Assembly (NCBI RefSeq): GCF_025354435.1 | Contig: NZ_JANXMU010000077.1 | Location: 62,001 to 126,000, forward strand | From: Rhodoferax sp. | GTDB lineage: Bacteria; Pseudomonadota; Gammaproteobacteria; Burkholderiales; Burkholderiaceae_C | DNA length: 64,000 nucleotides | Direction: 5' to 3' | In this document: positions 38,276 through 48,437 of the stretch, in pieces | Layout of the letters: each line of letters begins with the position of its first letter | How positions within the stretch are numbered: the first letter of the stretch is position 1 | The notes under the pieces: model-generated | What the model saw: the letters and a program-made list of their open reading frames with translations, nothing else | Databases searched by the model: none | What the model was told of the DNA's origin: nothing | Made by a program: the position numbers and the translations under genes

Positions 38276-38635
38276 ATGGCTTTCACCACCACCGCCTCCG
38301 GCCTGCAGTTTGAAGACACCATCCAGGGCTCGGGCGATGTCGCCACCAAGGGCAAGAGCGTTACCGTGCACTACACCGGCTGGCTGTTCAACGACGGCGT
38401 GCAAGGTGCCAAGTTCGACTCCAGCAAGGACCGCAAAGACCCCTTCGTGTTCTCGCTGGGCGCTGGCATGGTCATCAAGGGCTGGGACGAAGGCGTGGCC
38501 GGTATGCAAATCGGCGGTGCCCGCACCCTGATCATCCCCGCCGCCCTGGGCTATGGCGCACGCGGTGCGGGTGGTGTGATTCCGCCCAACGCCACGCTGA
38601 AATTTGACGTGGAACTGCTGGCCATCAAGGGCTGA
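38276..38635 (+). CDS. FKBP-type peptidyl-prolyl isomerase
   Basis: 119 residues, a single FKBP domain with no signal peptide, so cytoplasmic. Core motifs: VTVHYTGWLFNDG, KFDSSKDRKDPFVFSLGAGMVIKGWDEGVAGMQIGG and GYGARGAGGVIPPNATLKFDVELL. It should catalyse cis-trans isomerisation of X-Pro bonds; the minimal domain length matches stand-alone FkpA-like or FKBP12-like enzymes. It lies upstream of grpE-dnaK-dnaJ on the same strand, which suits a folding role, though a hairpin separates them. Confidence 0.95.
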   Translation: MAFTTTASGLQFEDTIQGSGDVATKGKSVTVHYTGWLFNDGVQGAKFDSSKDRKDPFVFSLGAGMVIKGWDEGVAGMQIGGARTLIIPAALGYGARGAGGVIPPNATLKFDVELLAIKG

Positions 38636-38687
38636 AACCTCCCTGGGCGGGGCCTGTGGCTCCGCAGTGCCAGCCCATTTTTTCGAC

Positions 38688-38716
38688 GCCGCCCCCTTGC
38701 AAAAGGCCAGGGCGGC
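38688..38716. other. GC-rich hairpin before grpE
   Basis: GCCGCCC/GGGCGGC outer stem with an inner CCTT gcaa AAGG. There is no T-run on the plus strand. It is the main structure in the 123-nt FKBP-grpE gap and may end FKBP transcripts or be a repeat fragment. Confidence 0.45.
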
Positions 38717-38758
38717 ACAAGTTTGCGTAGCTGGTTCACTCCATTCACCCTCCAGAAC

Positions 38759-39307
38759 ATGTCTGAAAACAACTCCAATCCCGACCACCAGCCCATGGAC
38801 GGCATGGCCCCCGCCGATGAGCAAGCGACCAGCGACGTGGAAGCACTGGCCATGGCCCAGGCCGAACTGGCTGCCCTGAAGGCCAAAAGCGCCGATCTGG
38901 CCGACCAGTTCCTGCGCGCCAAGGCGGATGCCGAAAACGCCCGCCGCCGCGCCGAAGACGACATCGCCAAGGCCCGTAAATTCAGCCTGGAAAGCTTTGC
39001 CGAAAGCCTGCTGCCCGTGGCCGACAGCCTGGAAGCCGGTCTGGCCATCAAGGACGGCACGCCCGCCCAGATCCGCGAAGGCGCCGAAGCCACCCTGCGC
39101 CAGCTCAAAAGCGCGCTGGAACGCAACAAGGTCATCGAGATCGCCCCCGCCGCGGGCACCAAGTTCGACCCGCACCAGCACCAGGCCATCAGCGTGGTGC
39201 CTGCCGAGCAGGAAGCCAACACCGTGGTCAGCGTGCTGCAAAAGGGCTATTTGATCTCGGAGCGCGTGCTGCGCCCGGCCCTGGTCACGGTTACCGCACC
39301 TAAATAA
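38759..39307 (+). CDS. grpE: Nucleotide exchange factor GrpE
   Basis: 182 residues from [15 protein letters not shown]; the track start adds 12 codons. A long N-terminal coiled coil ([51 protein letters not shown]) leads to a C-terminal beta domain with [39 protein letters not shown]. It releases ADP from DnaK. First gene of grpE-dnaK-dnaJ. Confidence 0.96.
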   Translation: MSENNSNPDHQPMDGMAPADEQATSDVEALAMAQAELAALKAKSADLADQFLRAKADAENARRRAEDDIAKARKFSLESFAESLLPVADSLEAGLAIKDGTPAQIREGAEATLRQLKSALERNKVIEIAPAAGTKFDPHQHQAISVVPAEQEANTVVSVLQKGYLISERVLRPALVTVTAPK

Positions 39308-39339
39308 ATAAAAAGCGCAGGGATTTCAATCACCCCACT

Positions 39340-39365
39340 CTTGAAGTGGCGAAAGTAATCCGCAC
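39340..39365 (+). promoter_or_regulatory. Candidate heat-shock (sigma-32) promoter of dnaK
   Basis: CTTGAA, 14-nt spacer, CCGCAC. The -35 is a perfect match to the sigma-32 CTTGAA element; the -10 matches CCCCAT at four of six. Two more CTTGAA hexamers follow within 50 nt but lack good -10 partners. Confidence 0.35.
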
Positions 39366-39427
39366 CTTGAACGCAACAGGGCTTTGCTTGAAGCCCGCAC
39401 CATTTACACAAATCGAAGGACGAAATC

Positions 39428-41362
39428 ATGGGAAGAATTATTGGTATTGACTTGGGCACCACCAACAGCTGCGTTTCCGTTATGGAAGGCAATGTGCCCC
39501 GCGTGATCGAAAACGCCGAAGGCGCACGCACCACCCCCTCCATCGTGGCGTACCAAGAAGACGGCGAAGTACTGGTCGGCGCATCCGCTAAGCGCCAAGC
39601 GGTCACCAACCCACGCAATACGCTGTACGCCGTCAAGCGTTTGATCGGCCGCAAGTTCACCGAAAAAGAAGTCCAGAAAGACATCGATCTGATGCCTTAC
39701 TCCATCGTGGCGGCCGACAACGGCGATGCCTGGGTGGAAGTGCGCGGCAACAAGATTTCGGCCCAACAGGTCAGCGCCGACATTCTGCGCAAGATGAAGA
39801 AGACCGCCGAAGACTACCTGGGCGAAGCCGTCACCGAAGCCGTGATCACCGTGCCTGCGTACTTCAACGACGCACAACGCCAAGCCACCAAGGACGCAGG
39901 CCGCATCGCCGGTCTGGACGTGAAGCGCATCATCAACGAACCCACCGCAGCAGCCCTGGCCTTTGGCCTAGACAAGCACGAAAAGGGCGATCGCAAGATT
40001 GCGGTGTATGACTTGGGCGGCGGCACGTTCGACGTGTCCATCATCGAAATCGCCGATGTCGATGGCGAAAAGCAATTCGAAGTGCTGTCTACCAACGGCG
40101 ACACCTTCCTGGGCGGCGAAGACTTTGACCAACGCATCATCGACTTCATCATTGCCGAGTTCAAGAAAGAGTCCGGTGTCGACCTGTCCAAGGACGTGCT
40201 GGCCCTGCAGCGCCTAAAAGAAGCCGCTGAAAAGGCCAAGATCGAGCTGTCCAACAGCGCATCGACCGACATCAACCTGCCCTACGTGACAGCCGATGCC
40301 TCCGGCCCCAAGCACCTGAACATCAAGCTCAGCCGCTCCAAGCTGGAAGCGCTGGTCGAAGAATTGATCGAGCGCACCATCGCGCCTTGCCGCACCGCCA
40401 TCAAGGATGCGGGTGTGAGCGTGGCCGACATCCATGACGTGATTTTGGTCGGCGGCATGACCCGCATGCCCAAGGTGCAAGAGAAGGTGAAGGAATTCTT
40501 CGGCAAGGAACCCCGCAAGGACGTGAACCCTGACGAAGCCGTAGCCGTTGGCGCAGCCATCCAGGGCCAGGTGTTGAGCGGCGACCGCAAGGACGTGCTG
40601 CTGCTGGACGTGACCCCTCTGTCGCTGGGTATCGAAACCCTGGGCGGCGTGATGACCAAGATGATCGTCAAGAACACGACCATCCCGACCAAGTTTGCGC
40701 AGACCTTCTCTACCGCCGACGACAACCAGCCCGCCGTGACCATCAAGGTGTTCCAGGGCGAGCGCGAAATCGCCAACGTCAACAAGCTGCTGGGTGAGTT
40801 CAACCTCGAGGGCATCCCACCGGCAGCGCGTGGTACGCCACAGATCGAAGTGTCGTTCGACATCGATGCCAACGGCATCTTGCACGTCGGCGCGAAAGAC
40901 AAGGGCACCGGCAAGGAAAACAAGGTCACCATCAAGGCCAACTCGGGTCTGTCGGAAGCCGAAATCCAGCAAATGGTGAAAGATGCCGAGCTGAACGCCG
41001 CCGACGACAAGAAGAAGCTGGAACTGGTGCAAGCCCGTAACCAGGGCGAAGCCAGCGTGCACAGCGTCAAGAAGAGCCTGACCGAGTACGGCGACAAGAT
41101 CGAAGCGGCAGAAAAGGAAAGCATCGAAGCCGCCATCAAGGCGCTGGAAGAAGTCTTGAAGGGCGAAGACAAAGCCGCCATCGAAGAGAAGAACACCGCT
41201 CTGATGACTGTGAGCCAGAAGCTGGGCGAGAAGATGTACGCCGACATGCAAGCCAAGCAAGCCGCCGACGAAGCCGGTGCTGCTGCGCCGGGTGCCGAAG
41301 CCGCCAAAGCCGCTGACGACAACGTGGTCGATGCCGAAGTGAAAGAAGTCAAGAAGGGCTAA
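39428..41362 (+). CDS. dnaK: Chaperone DnaK (Hsp70)
   Basis: 644 residues. N-terminal ATPase: [82 protein letters not shown]. Linker [16 protein letters not shown], then the substrate-binding beta domain and helical lid, ending in the acidic/Lys tail [17 protein letters not shown]-driven chaperone working with GrpE and DnaJ. The 120-nt leader holds a possible heat-shock promoter, and a strong terminator follows. Confidence 0.98.
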   Translation: MGRIIGIDLGTTNSCVSVMEGNVPRVIENAEGARTTPSIVAYQEDGEVLVGASAKRQAVTNPRNTLYAVKRLIGRKFTEKEVQKDIDLMPYSIVAADNGDAWVEVRGNKISAQQVSADILRKMKKTAEDYLGEAVTEAVITVPAYFNDAQRQATKDAGRIAGLDVKRIINEPTAAALAFGLDKHEKGDRKIAVYDLGGGTFDVSIIEIADVDGEKQFEVLSTNGDTFLGGEDFDQRIIDFIIAEFKKESGVDLSKDVLALQRLKEAAEKAKIELSNSASTDINLPYVTADASGPKHLNIKLSRSKLEALVEELIERTIAPCRTAIKDAGVSVADIHDVILVGGMTRMPKVQEKVKEFFGKEPRKDVNPDEAVAVGAAIQGQVLSGDRKDVLLLDVTPLSLGIETLGGVMTKMIVKNTTIPTKFAQTFSTADDNQPAVTIKVFQGEREIANVNKLLGEFNLEGIPPAARGTPQIEVSFDIDANGILHVGAKDKGTGKENKVTIKANSGLSEAEIQQMVKDAELNAADDKKKLELVQARNQGEASVHSVKKSLTEYGDKIEAAEKESIEAAIKALEEVLKGEDKAAIEEKNTALMTVSQKLGEKMYADMQAKQAADEAGAAAPGAEAAKAADDNVVDAEVKEVKKG

Positions 41363-41392
41363 CTGAGCAGCCGCAGGCTTGATCAGACCCGC

Positions 41393-41436
41393 GCCGCGCC
41401 TGGACAGTCCCGATGGGACTTTCGGCGCGGCTTTTT
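41393..41436 (+). terminator. Rho-independent terminator after dnaK
   Basis: GCCGCGCC/GGCGCGGC stem, with an inner AGTCCC gat GGGACT stem, followed by TTTTT. It lies in the 130-nt dnaK-dnaJ gap, so dnaJ is partly uncoupled, consistent with lower DnaJ than DnaK levels. Confidence 0.88.
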
Positions 41437-41492
41437 GCGTAACGAGCTATCCGGCTCCTCCCCGATCGCCGTAGTGAGAAAGTGATTGCAGC

Positions 41493-42632
41493 ATGAGCAA
41501 ACGAGATTATTACGAAGCCCTCGGCGTTCCCAAGAATGCCTCCGAGGAAGAAATCAAGAAGGCCTATCGCAAACTGGCGATGAAGCACCATCCTGACCGC
41601 AACCAGGGTGATTCGGCCAAGGGTGCCGAAGACAAGTTCAAGGAAATCAAGGAAGCCTACGAAATGCTGAGCGACGCGCAAAAGCGCGCCGCCTACGACC
41701 AGCACGGCTTTGCCGGTGTCGACCCGAACATGCGCGGCGGCCCCGGGGCCGACGGCTTTGCAGGCGGTGGCTTTGCCGAGGCCTTTGGCGATATTTTTGG
41801 CGACATGTTCGGCCAAAGCCGCGGTGGACGCGGCGGTGGCCGCCAGGTGTTCCGCGGAGCCGACCTCAGCTACGCCATGGAAGTCACGCTGGAAGAAGCC
41901 GCACGCGGCAAGGAAGCGCAGATCCGCATTCCCACCTGGGAAGCCTGCGACACCTGCCACGGCAGCGGTGCCAAACCCGGCACCCAGGCCAAGACCTGCG
42001 GCACCTGCGCGGGCCAGGGCACGGTGCAGATGCGCCAGGGGTTCTTCAGCGTGCAGCAAACCTGCCCCACCTGCCGCGGCACGGGCAAGGTCATTCCCGA
42101 CCCCTGCACCGTCTGCAGCGGCCAGGGCAAGGTCAAGAAGCAAAAGACGCTGGAAGTCAAAATCCCCGCCGGTATCGACGACGGCATGCGCATCCGCAGC
42201 GTGGGCAATGGCGAGCCGGGCTCGAACGGCGGACCCTCGGGCGACCTGTACATCGAGATCCGCACCAAGAAGCACGACATCTTCGAGCGCGACGGCGGCG
42301 ACCTGCACTGCTCGGTGCCGGTGAGCTTCATCACCGCCGCCCTGGGTGGCGAGATCGAAGTGCCCACCCTGTCCGGTAAGGCCGCCATCGACATCCCCGA
42401 AGGCACGCAAGCGGGCAAGCAGTTCCGCCTGCGCGGCAAGGGCATCAAAGGTGTGCGCGACAGCTCGCCCGGCGACCTGTACTGCCACATCACGGTGGAA
42501 ACCCCGGTCAAGCTCACCGAACACCAGCGCAAGCTGATGCGCGAGCTCGACGAGTCCTTCAAAAAGGGCGGCGGCAAGCATTCGCCCACCGGAGACAGCT
42601 GGACGGACAAGCTGAAGAAGTTCTTCGCATGA
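41493..42632 (+). CDS. dnaJ: Co-chaperone DnaJ
   Basis: 379 residues. J domain with HPD (MKHHPDRNQ), a Gly/Phe-rich stretch ([17 protein letters not shown]), four zinc-finger repeats ([32 protein letters not shown]) and the C-terminal substrate domains. It stimulates DnaK ATPase. Complete type I DnaJ. Confidence 0.98.
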   Translation: MSKRDYYEALGVPKNASEEEIKKAYRKLAMKHHPDRNQGDSAKGAEDKFKEIKEAYEMLSDAQKRAAYDQHGFAGVDPNMRGGPGADGFAGGGFAEAFGDIFGDMFGQSRGGRGGGRQVFRGADLSYAMEVTLEEAARGKEAQIRIPTWEACDTCHGSGAKPGTQAKTCGTCAGQGTVQMRQGFFSVQQTCPTCRGTGKVIPDPCTVCSGQGKVKKQKTLEVKIPAGIDDGMRIRSVGNGEPGSNGGPSGDLYIEIRTKKHDIFERDGGDLHCSVPVSFITAALGGEIEVPTLSGKAAIDIPEGTQAGKQFRLRGKGIKGVRDSSPGDLYCHITVETPVKLTEHQRKLMRELDESFKKGGGKHSPTGDSWTDKLKKFFA

Positions 42633-42646
42633 ACTGTTGAACACCC

Positions 42647-42762
42647 CCAGGCTGCAGCGCTTCGCGTCTTTCGCCACCCCCCTCGTATCGGTTTGAAAAA
42701 CCGATACGACACGCAGAGGGCAAAAGCAGCGGCCTGGCGGAGCCAATTCCGCGCTGTTCTGG
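42647..42762 (+). repeat. Dispersed repeat family 3, copy 3 with inserted palindrome
   Basis: CCAGGCTGCAGCGCTTCGCGTCTTTCGCCACCC...AGCGGCCTGGCGGAGCCAATTCCGCGCTGTTCTGG. Compared with copies 1 and 2 it carries an extra perfect palindrome, CGTATCGGTTTgaAAAACCGATACG (42684-42708), at the centre. Confidence 0.75.
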
Positions 42763-42796
42763 AAAGGGCTTTACTGCGCTTGCCCTGGTTTGATTC

Positions 42797-42831
42797 AAAG
42801 CCCCTTGGTGCCTGCACCCTGGGGCTTTTTT
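42797..42831 (+). terminator. Rho-independent terminator after dnaJ
   Basis: AAAGCCCC...GGGGCTTT with T6 at the 3' side; the inner arms GGTGC/GCACC extend the stem. It lies about 165 nt after the dnaJ stop, beyond the family 3 repeat. Confidence 0.85.
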
Positions 42832-42850
42832 CATAGACGGGCTAAAACCA

Positions 42851-42922
42851 TGCTCGCTATAGTGTTGATAGCTACTCACGTATGTAGCACCTACGCCAGA
42901 GGCACTTTTATTATAAAAATAG
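42851..42922 (+). repeat. Dispersed repeat family 1 copy
   Basis: TGCTCGCTATAGTGTTGATAGCTACTCACGTATGTAGCACCTACGCCAGAGGCACTTTTATTATAAAAATAGCA. Head GATAGCTACTCACGTA is shared with the copy at 24160; tail ACGCcAGAGGC matches the family. It lies upstream of frmA. Confidence 0.8.
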
Positions 42923-42992
42923 CACTGCAAACTGATGGGAATTGATGCTATCCGCTTATAGTTGAAGTTTTGCCAACAGCAAGGACATTGCC

Positions 42993-44111
42993 ATGAAAAC
43001 CAAAGCCGCCGTCGCCTGGAAAGCAGGTGCCCCGCTTACCATCGAAACCGTGGACCTGGAAGGCCCCAAGTTCGGCGAAGTGCTGGTCGAAATTAAGGCC
43101 ACCGGCATCTGCCATACCGACTACTACACCCTCAGCGGCGCCGACCCCGAAGGCATCTTCCCCGCCATCCTGGGCCATGAAGGCGCAGGCATCGTGGTGG
43201 ACGTGGGCCCCGGTGTCACCACCTTGCAAAAGGGTGACCACGTCATCCCTCTCTACACCCCCGAATGCCGCCAGTGCAAGTTCTGCCTGAGCCGTAAGAC
43301 GAATCTGTGCCAACTGATCCGTGGCACCCAGGGCAAAGGCCTGATGCCCGATGCCACCAGCCGCTTCAGCCTGGACGGTAAACCCATCTTCCACTACATG
43401 GGCACCAGCACCTTCAGCAACTACACCGTCGCCCCCGAGATATCCCTGGCCAAGATCCGCAAGGATGCTCCGTTTGACAAGGTCTGCTACATCGGCTGCG
43501 GTGTCACCACCGGTATTGGTGCCGTGCTGTTCACCGCCAAGGTCGAAGCCGGTGCAAATGTGGTCGTGTTCGGGTTGGGTGGCATCGGCCTGAACGTGAT
43601 CCAGGGTGCCAAGATGGTTGGTGCCGACAAGATCATCGGTGTCGATCTGAACCCGGCCCGCGAAGCCATGGCCCGCAGCTTCGGTATGACCCACTTCCTG
43701 AACCCGAAGGACATTGAGGCTGCAGGCGGCAATATCGTGGACGCCATCGTCCAGCTGACCGACGGCGGCGCCGACTACAGTTTCGAGTGCATAGGCAACA
43801 CCAAAGTCATGCGCCAGGCGCTGGAATGCACCCACAAAGGCTGGGGCCGCAGCATCATCATCGGCGTGGCTGAAGCGGGGGCAGAGATTTCCACCCGGCC
43901 CTTCCAACTGGTCACTGGCCGCAAATGGGAAGGCTCGGCCTTCGGCGGAGCCCGTGGGCGCACCGATGTGCCGAAGATTGTGGACTGGTACATGGAGGGC
44001 AAGATCAGCATCGACCCGCTGATCACCCACACCATGCCGTTGGAGGACATTAACAAGGGGTTTGAGTTGATGAAGCGCGGGGAATCCATTCGCGGCGTGG
44101 TGCTGTTCTGA
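42993..44111 (+). CDS. frmA: S-(hydroxymethyl)glutathione dehydrogenase / class III alcohol dehydrogenase
   Basis: 372 residues. Oxidises S-hydroxymethylglutathione (formaldehyde plus glutathione) to S-formylglutathione with NAD+. Catalytic zinc site residues are in [19 protein letters not shown] and [12 protein letters not shown]; the structural zinc lobe is [15 protein letters not shown]; the Rossmann motif is [15 protein letters not shown]. Length and the SRKTNLCQ segment are typical of the glutathione-dependent class III enzyme. Its stop overlaps the fghA start by one base (TGATG), so translation is coupled. Confidence 0.97.
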   Translation: MKTKAAVAWKAGAPLTIETVDLEGPKFGEVLVEIKATGICHTDYYTLSGADPEGIFPAILGHEGAGIVVDVGPGVTTLQKGDHVIPLYTPECRQCKFCLSRKTNLCQLIRGTQGKGLMPDATSRFSLDGKPIFHYMGTSTFSNYTVAPEISLAKIRKDAPFDKVCYIGCGVTTGIGAVLFTAKVEAGANVVVFGLGGIGLNVIQGAKMVGADKIIGVDLNPAREAMARSFGMTHFLNPKDIEAAGGNIVDAIVQLTDGGADYSFECIGNTKVMRQALECTHKGWGRSIIIGVAEAGAEISTRPFQLVTGRKWEGSAFGGARGRTDVPKIVDWYMEGKISIDPLITHTMPLEDINKGFELMKRGESIRGVVLF

Positions 44112-44980
44112 TGGGCGCGCTCACCACCCTCTCAGAGCACGCATGCTTTGACGGCATCCAGACCTTCTACCAACACGATTCCTCGGAAATCGGCCTGCCC
44201 ATGCGCTTTGCGGTGTACATGCCGCCGAACACGTCCGGTCCGGTGCCCGCCCTGCTCTACCTGGCAGGCCTGACCTGCAACGAAGAGACCTTCATGGCCA
44301 AGGCTGGGGCGCAGCAGTACGCTGCGCAACTAGGCATTGCCTTGATCGCACCCGATACCGGACCGCGCGGTGCCAATGTGCCGGGCGAGGCCGATAGTTG
44401 GGACTTTGGCCTGGCGGCCAGCTTCTACATCGACGCGACCGAAGCACCCTGGTCTACCCACTACCGCATGGAAAGTTACCTCGTCAAAGAGCTGCTGCCT
44501 TTGGTGGTCGAAGAACTCTTGATCGACCCCAACCGTATTGGCATCTTCGGCCATTCGATGGGTGGGCATGGCGCGCTGACGCTGGCGCTGAAACACCCCG
44601 GTCTGTTCAAGTCGGTATCGGCCTTTGCGCCCATCTGCGCCCCCACCCAGTGCGCCTGGGGGCAAAAGGCGTTTACCGGCTACCTGGGTGCCGACAAAAC
44701 GCCCTGGACCGCACACGATGCCGTGTTTTTGATGGCCGCCAAGACCGCTGCACCCTACCCCCAGGGCATCCTGATCGACCAAGGCTTGGCCGACAAGTTT
44801 TTGGCCCCCCAGCTCAACCCGCATATTTTTGAAGCTGCCTGCCAGGCCGTGAGCCAACCACTGCTGCTGCGCCGCCATATCGGCTACGACCATGGTTACT
44901 ACTTCATCGGCAGCTTCATGGCCGACCACATGGCACACCACGCAAACGCTTTACAGGCCGCCATTACAGTCTCGCCCTGA
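44111..44980 (+). CDS. fghA: S-formylglutathione hydrolase
   Basis: 289 residues, an esterase-D type serine hydrolase that releases formate and glutathione, the second step of formaldehyde detoxification. Nucleophile elbow GHSMGGHGALTLAL; oxyanion region LYLAGLTCNEETFMAKAGAQ; the catalytic His is in GYDHGYYFIGSF, and the DQGLADKF region carries the Asp. It directly follows frmA with a 1-nt overlap. Confidence 0.96.
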   Translation: MGALTTLSEHACFDGIQTFYQHDSSEIGLPMRFAVYMPPNTSGPVPALLYLAGLTCNEETFMAKAGAQQYAAQLGIALIAPDTGPRGANVPGEADSWDFGLAASFYIDATEAPWSTHYRMESYLVKELLPLVVEELLIDPNRIGIFGHSMGGHGALTLALKHPGLFKSVSAFAPICAPTQCAWGQKAFTGYLGADKTPWTAHDAVFLMAAKTAAPYPQGILIDQGLADKFLAPQLNPHIFEAACQAVSQPLLLRRHIGYDHGYYFIGSFMADHMAHHANALQAAITVSP

Positions 44981-45001
44981 CTCCACTTACTCGATGATCT
45001 G

Positions 45002-46648
45002 ATGCCCTTGTACGACAGCGCCCGCACGGGCCGCACCCGCCACCCCACCTGGCTGGTGCTGATATTTAGCCTGTGGATTGCCACGGTTTGCAACATCCCC
45101 CTGTGGCGTGAATGGAGCCGCATGCCCGAGCTGCAGAATCTGCGCGGCTTGGCCGTAGGCGCAGGGTTTGCCGTCACGATTGCTGCGGCCATGGCACTGC
45201 TGTTCAGTCTGCTGAACTGGCGCTGGACGCTCAAACCCGCCATCACGCTATCGCTGTTTGCAGCCGCGTTTGGCGCGCATTTCATGCTGTCGTACGGCGT
45301 GGTGATTGACACCACCATGCTGGTCAATGCGCTGGAAACCGACATGCGCGAAACCCGCGACCTGATGAACCTGCAAATGCTGGTCACGGTGCTCATCATG
45401 GCCGTACTGCCCAGCATCTGGCTGTGGCGGCAGCGCACACCGCGCCGCTCGGCCCTGCGCCAGATCGGCGGCAACCTGCTGACCGCCGTGCTGGCCCTGG
45501 GGATGCTGGTGGGCAGCTTGCTGCTGATTTTTCAAGACTTTTCATCGCTGATGCGCAACCACACCGAGCAGCGCTACCTGATCAACCCACTGAACTCTTT
45601 TTACGCGCTGGGCGATATTGCCGCCAAACCCTTCAAGCGTGACGAGCGCACGACTCTGCCGATTGGCCAGGATGCCCAGTTGACCGCCGCACCCGGCAAG
45701 CCGCCCCTGCTGTTGCTGGTGGTGGGCGAAACTGGGCGTGCAGGCCAGTTCGCATTGAACGGCTATGCCCGCCCCACTACGCCCGAGCTGGCCAAAGAAC
45801 ACATTGCCAGCTACCGCAACGCCTGGTCGTGCGGCACCAACACCGCCGCCTCGGTGCCCTGCATGTTCTCGCACCTGGGTAAGCAAGCCTATGAGGGCCG
45901 CACAGCCAACTATGAGGGCCTGCTGGACGTGCTGCAACGCAGCGGTCTGGGCGTGGTATGGATCGACAACCAGGCCGGCTGCAAAGGCGTGTGCGACCGC
46001 GTACCCAACACCAGCACCACCCAGCTCAAAGACAAAGACCTGTGTGTGGACGGCGAATGCTTTGACGAAATCATGCTGCGCCAGCTTGATGCCCGCATTG
46101 CCGAACTGCCCGCCGAGCGCCGCGCCAAAGGGGTGGTCGTGCTGCTGCACCAGATGGGTGGCCACGGCCCCGCCTACTACAAGCGCACCCCGGCTGCCTT
46201 CAAGAAGTTTTTGCCTGAATGCACCAGCAACAACCTGCAAGACTGCAGCCAGTCCCTGCTGATCAACGCCTACGACAACACTATCGTCTACACCGACCAC
46301 GTGCTGGCCAGCGCCATCGCATGGCTGAAAAGCAAAGAAGCCACCAGCACCCCGGCCATGGTCTACGTGGCCGACCACGGCGAGTCGCTGGGTGAAAACA
46401 ACATCTACCTGCACGGCCTGCCCTACGACATCGCACCCGATGTGCAAAAGCGCGTGCCCTGGATTACCTGGCTGTCCCCCGCTTTCGAGCAGCGCAGCCA
46501 TGTGGCCACCGGGTGCCTGCAAAAGCAGCAAGACGTGCGCATCAGCCACGACAACTACTTCCATTCGGTGCTGGGCCTGCTGGGTGTAAAAACCAGCGTG
46601 TACCAGCCCGCGCTAGATATCTTTCAACCTTGCGTAGGGGTCAAGTAA
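45002..46648 (+). CDS. eptA: Lipid A phosphoethanolamine transferase (EptA/MCR family)
   Basis: 548 residues. Five N-terminal TM helices (~18-190), then a periplasmic sulfatase-fold domain. Zinc/catalytic motifs: VVGETGRAGQFALNGYARPTTPEL, CGTNTAASVPCMFSHLG with the family nucleophile Thr near residue 280, HQMGGHGPAYYKR and YVADHGESLGENNIYLHG. Paired Cys in the periplasmic part fit the disulfides of this family. It would transfer phosphoethanolamine to lipid A phosphates and so lower affinity for cationic peptides; a different acceptor (EptB/EptC-like) is possible. There is no two-component system beside it. The start is 21 nt after fghA. Confidence 0.9.
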   Translation: MPLYDSARTGRTRHPTWLVLIFSLWIATVCNIPLWREWSRMPELQNLRGLAVGAGFAVTIAAAMALLFSLLNWRWTLKPAITLSLFAAAFGAHFMLSYGVVIDTTMLVNALETDMRETRDLMNLQMLVTVLIMAVLPSIWLWRQRTPRRSALRQIGGNLLTAVLALGMLVGSLLLIFQDFSSLMRNHTEQRYLINPLNSFYALGDIAAKPFKRDERTTLPIGQDAQLTAAPGKPPLLLLVVGETGRAGQFALNGYARPTTPELAKEHIASYRNAWSCGTNTAASVPCMFSHLGKQAYEGRTANYEGLLDVLQRSGLGVVWIDNQAGCKGVCDRVPNTSTTQLKDKDLCVDGECFDEIMLRQLDARIAELPAERRAKGVVVLLHQMGGHGPAYYKRTPAAFKKFLPECTSNNLQDCSQSLLINAYDNTIVYTDHVLASAIAWLKSKEATSTPAMVYVADHGESLGENNIYLHGLPYDIAPDVQKRVPWITWLSPAFEQRSHVATGCLQKQQDVRISHDNYFHSVLGLLGVKTSVYQPALDIFQPCVGVK

Positions 46649-46662
46649 TTAATGTGAAACAA

Positions 46663-46703
46663 CTTTCATGGCTTGGGGTGCATTGCACCCAAGTCCATGA
46701 AAG
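46663..46703. repeat. Palindromic repeat family 2, copy 2
   Basis: CTTTCATGGcttgGGGTGCATTGCACCCaagtCCATGAAAG, a 41-nt near-perfect palindrome filling the gap between the converging eptA and SDR genes. Same arm pattern as 7418-7458. It may act as a transcription stop for both. Confidence 0.78.
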
Positions 46704-47438
46704 TCAGGCCAAACCGCCATTGGCCCGCAGCACCTGGCCATTGACCCAGCCAGCCTGAGGCCCCACCAGGAAAGACACCACCTGGGCGATGTCCTCGGGC
46801 TGGCCCAACCGCTCCAGCGGCGGCATTTTGGCAAAGGTGGCGATCTGCTCCGGAGTTTTGCCGTTCAAAAACAGTCCGGTAGCTACCGGGCCGGGGGCCA
46901 CCACGTTCACCGTGATGTTGCGGCCGCGCAGCTCTTTGGCAAACACCTGGGTCAGCGCCTCCACCGCCGCCTTGCTGGCGTTGTAAATCGCGTAGCCGGG
47001 CAGCTTGAGCACCAGCGCGGTGCTGGAGAAGTTGACGATGCGCCCGCCATCGTTCAGGCGCTGGGCGGCTTCGCGCAAGGTATTGAAAGTGCCCCGGGTG
47101 TTGGTGTTGAAGGTCTGGTCGAACAGCGCGTCGCTGGTGTCGGCCAGCGGCGCGGGCTTCAAGATACCCGCGTTGTTGACCAGCACGTCCACCCGGCCCA
47201 GAGCCGATTCCACCGCCTCGAACATCGCGCGCACCTGCGCCGCATCCGCTACATCGGCCTGCACCGCCATGGCTTGGTGGCCCTGGTCATGGAGCACAGC
47301 CACCAGCGCGTCGGCCTCGGCCTGGCTGTGGGCGTAGTTGATGGCGACTGCAAAACCGTCTGAGGCCAGCTGCTGGGCAATGGCTGCGCCGATACCGCGC
47401 GATGCGCCGGTGACGAGGGCAATTTTGGGGGGTGTCAT
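46704..47438 (-). CDS. Short-chain dehydrogenase/reductase
   Basis: 244 residues, classical SDR. Cofactor motif TGASRGIGAAIAQQL, NNAGILKPAPL, and catalytic Ser-Tyr-Lys in NFSSTALVLKLPGYAIYNASKAAVEAL. The Asn-Tyr at the end of the second strand (AVAINYAHSQAEADALV) suggests NADP(H). The substrate is unknown. It is divergent from a LysR regulator 105 nt away that probably controls it. Its stop abuts the family 2 palindrome. Confidence 0.93.
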   Translation of the reverse strand: MTPPKIALVTGASRGIGAAIAQQLASDGFAVAINYAHSQAEADALVAVLHDQGHQAMAVQADVADAAQVRAMFEAVESALGRVDVLVNNAGILKPAPLADTSDALFDQTFNTNTRGTFNTLREAAQRLNDGGRIVNFSSTALVLKLPGYAIYNASKAAVEALTQVFAKELRGRNITVNVVAPGPVATGLFLNGKTPEQIATFAKMPPLERLGQPEDIAQVVSFLVGPQAGWVNGQVLRANGGLA

Positions 47439-47543
47439 GGTTGATTCCTTGGGGTTGGGTAGGGGATAGCTGGATCATGCCCAGATCACCTACAAAGATA
47501 ATCACCCTAAAATCGCCATTACTATTCGATATAAGCCAACAAT

Positions 47544-48437
47544 ATGGACCGGTTTGAAGAAATGAAGGTGTTTGTGCGCATCGTCGAGCGGCGCAGCTTT
47601 ACCCAGGCGGCCGACGATCTGCAACTGCCCCGCGCCACCGTCACCAACGCCATCCAGCGGCTGGAAACCCGGCTGGGCACCCGCCTGCTGGAGCGCACCA
47701 CCCGCCAGGTCAGCCCCACGCTGGACGGCGATGGCTACTACCAGCGCTGCCTGCGCCTGCTGGCCGACATGGAGGAGGCCGAGGACGCATTTCGCAACAC
47801 GGCACCCAAGGGCTTGCTGCGGGTGAACCTGCAAGGCACGCTGGCGCGCAGGTTTGTGTTGCCCGCCCTGCCCGTTTTTTTGGCGCGCTACCCCGGGCTG
47901 GAGCTGCACATCGGCGAAGGCGACCGGCTGGTGGACCTGGTGCGCGAGGGCGTAGATTGCGTGCTACGCGCGGGCACGCTACAAGACTCGTCCATGGTGG
48001 CGCGCAGGGTGGCGAACCTGCCGCAGGTCACCTGCGCCAGCCCGGCCTACCTGGTCCAGTTCGGCATGCCCGCCGATCTGGCGGCGCTGGCTACGCACCG
48101 GGCGGTGAACTACCTGTCCAGCGCCACCGGGCGGGCGCTGCCGCTGGAATTCATGCTGAACGGCACACTCCAGACGCTGGAGCTGCCGGGCACGGTATCG
48201 GTCACCGGGGCGGATGTGTATGCTGCTTCGGCCCTCGCCGGGCTGGGCCTAGTGCAGGTGCCGCGCTACCGGGTTCAGGCCCGGCTGGACGATGGCAGCC
48301 TGCAGGAGGTACTGGCTCACCTGCCGCCGCCCGCCCTGCCGGTCAGCGTGTTGTATCCGCAGAGCCGGCAGCTATCAGCCCGGGTGCGGCTGTTTGCCGA
48401 CTGGCTTCAGGCGCTTTTTGTCTCGTCAAACCCATAA
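47544..48437 (+). CDS. LysR-family transcriptional regulator
   Basis: 297 residues. N-terminal winged HTH MDRFEEMKVFVRIVERRSFTQAADDLQLPRATVTNAIQRLETRLGTRLLERTTRQV, followed by the two-lobed effector domain (LPVFLARYPGLELHIGEGDRLVDLVREGVDCVLRAG). The subgroup resembles CrgA/DmlR-like regulators. Divergent orientation to the SDR gene suggests it regulates that gene in response to a small ligand. The 3' end overlaps the end of dusA by 31 nt on the opposite strand. Confidence 0.94.
   Translation: MDRFEEMKVFVRIVERRSFTQAADDLQLPRATVTNAIQRLETRLGTRLLERTTRQVSPTLDGDGYYQRCLRLLADMEEAEDAFRNTAPKGLLRVNLQGTLARRFVLPALPVFLARYPGLELHIGEGDRLVDLVREGVDCVLRAGTLQDSSMVARRVANLPQVTCASPAYLVQFGMPADLAALATHRAVNYLSSATGRALPLEFMLNGTLQTLELPGTVSVTGADVYAASALAGLGLVQVPRYRVQARLDDGSLQEVLAHLPPPALPVSVLYPQSRQLSARVRLFADWLQALFVSSNP

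Larger units (their letters stand above)
42633..42992. other. Intergenic region of 360 nt made mostly of repeats
   Basis: No gene is visible. In order it contains a family 3 repeat with an internal palindrome, a rho-independent terminator, and a family 1 repeat, then about 70 nt of leader before frmA with AAGGA ahead of its ATG. This is the densest repeat cluster in the window. Confidence 0.7.

Noticed and set aside
38636-38758. Sigma-32 promoter ahead of grpE
   Set aside because: CTTGCA occurs but no acceptable CCCCAT-like -10 at the right distance; the visible structure is a hairpin.
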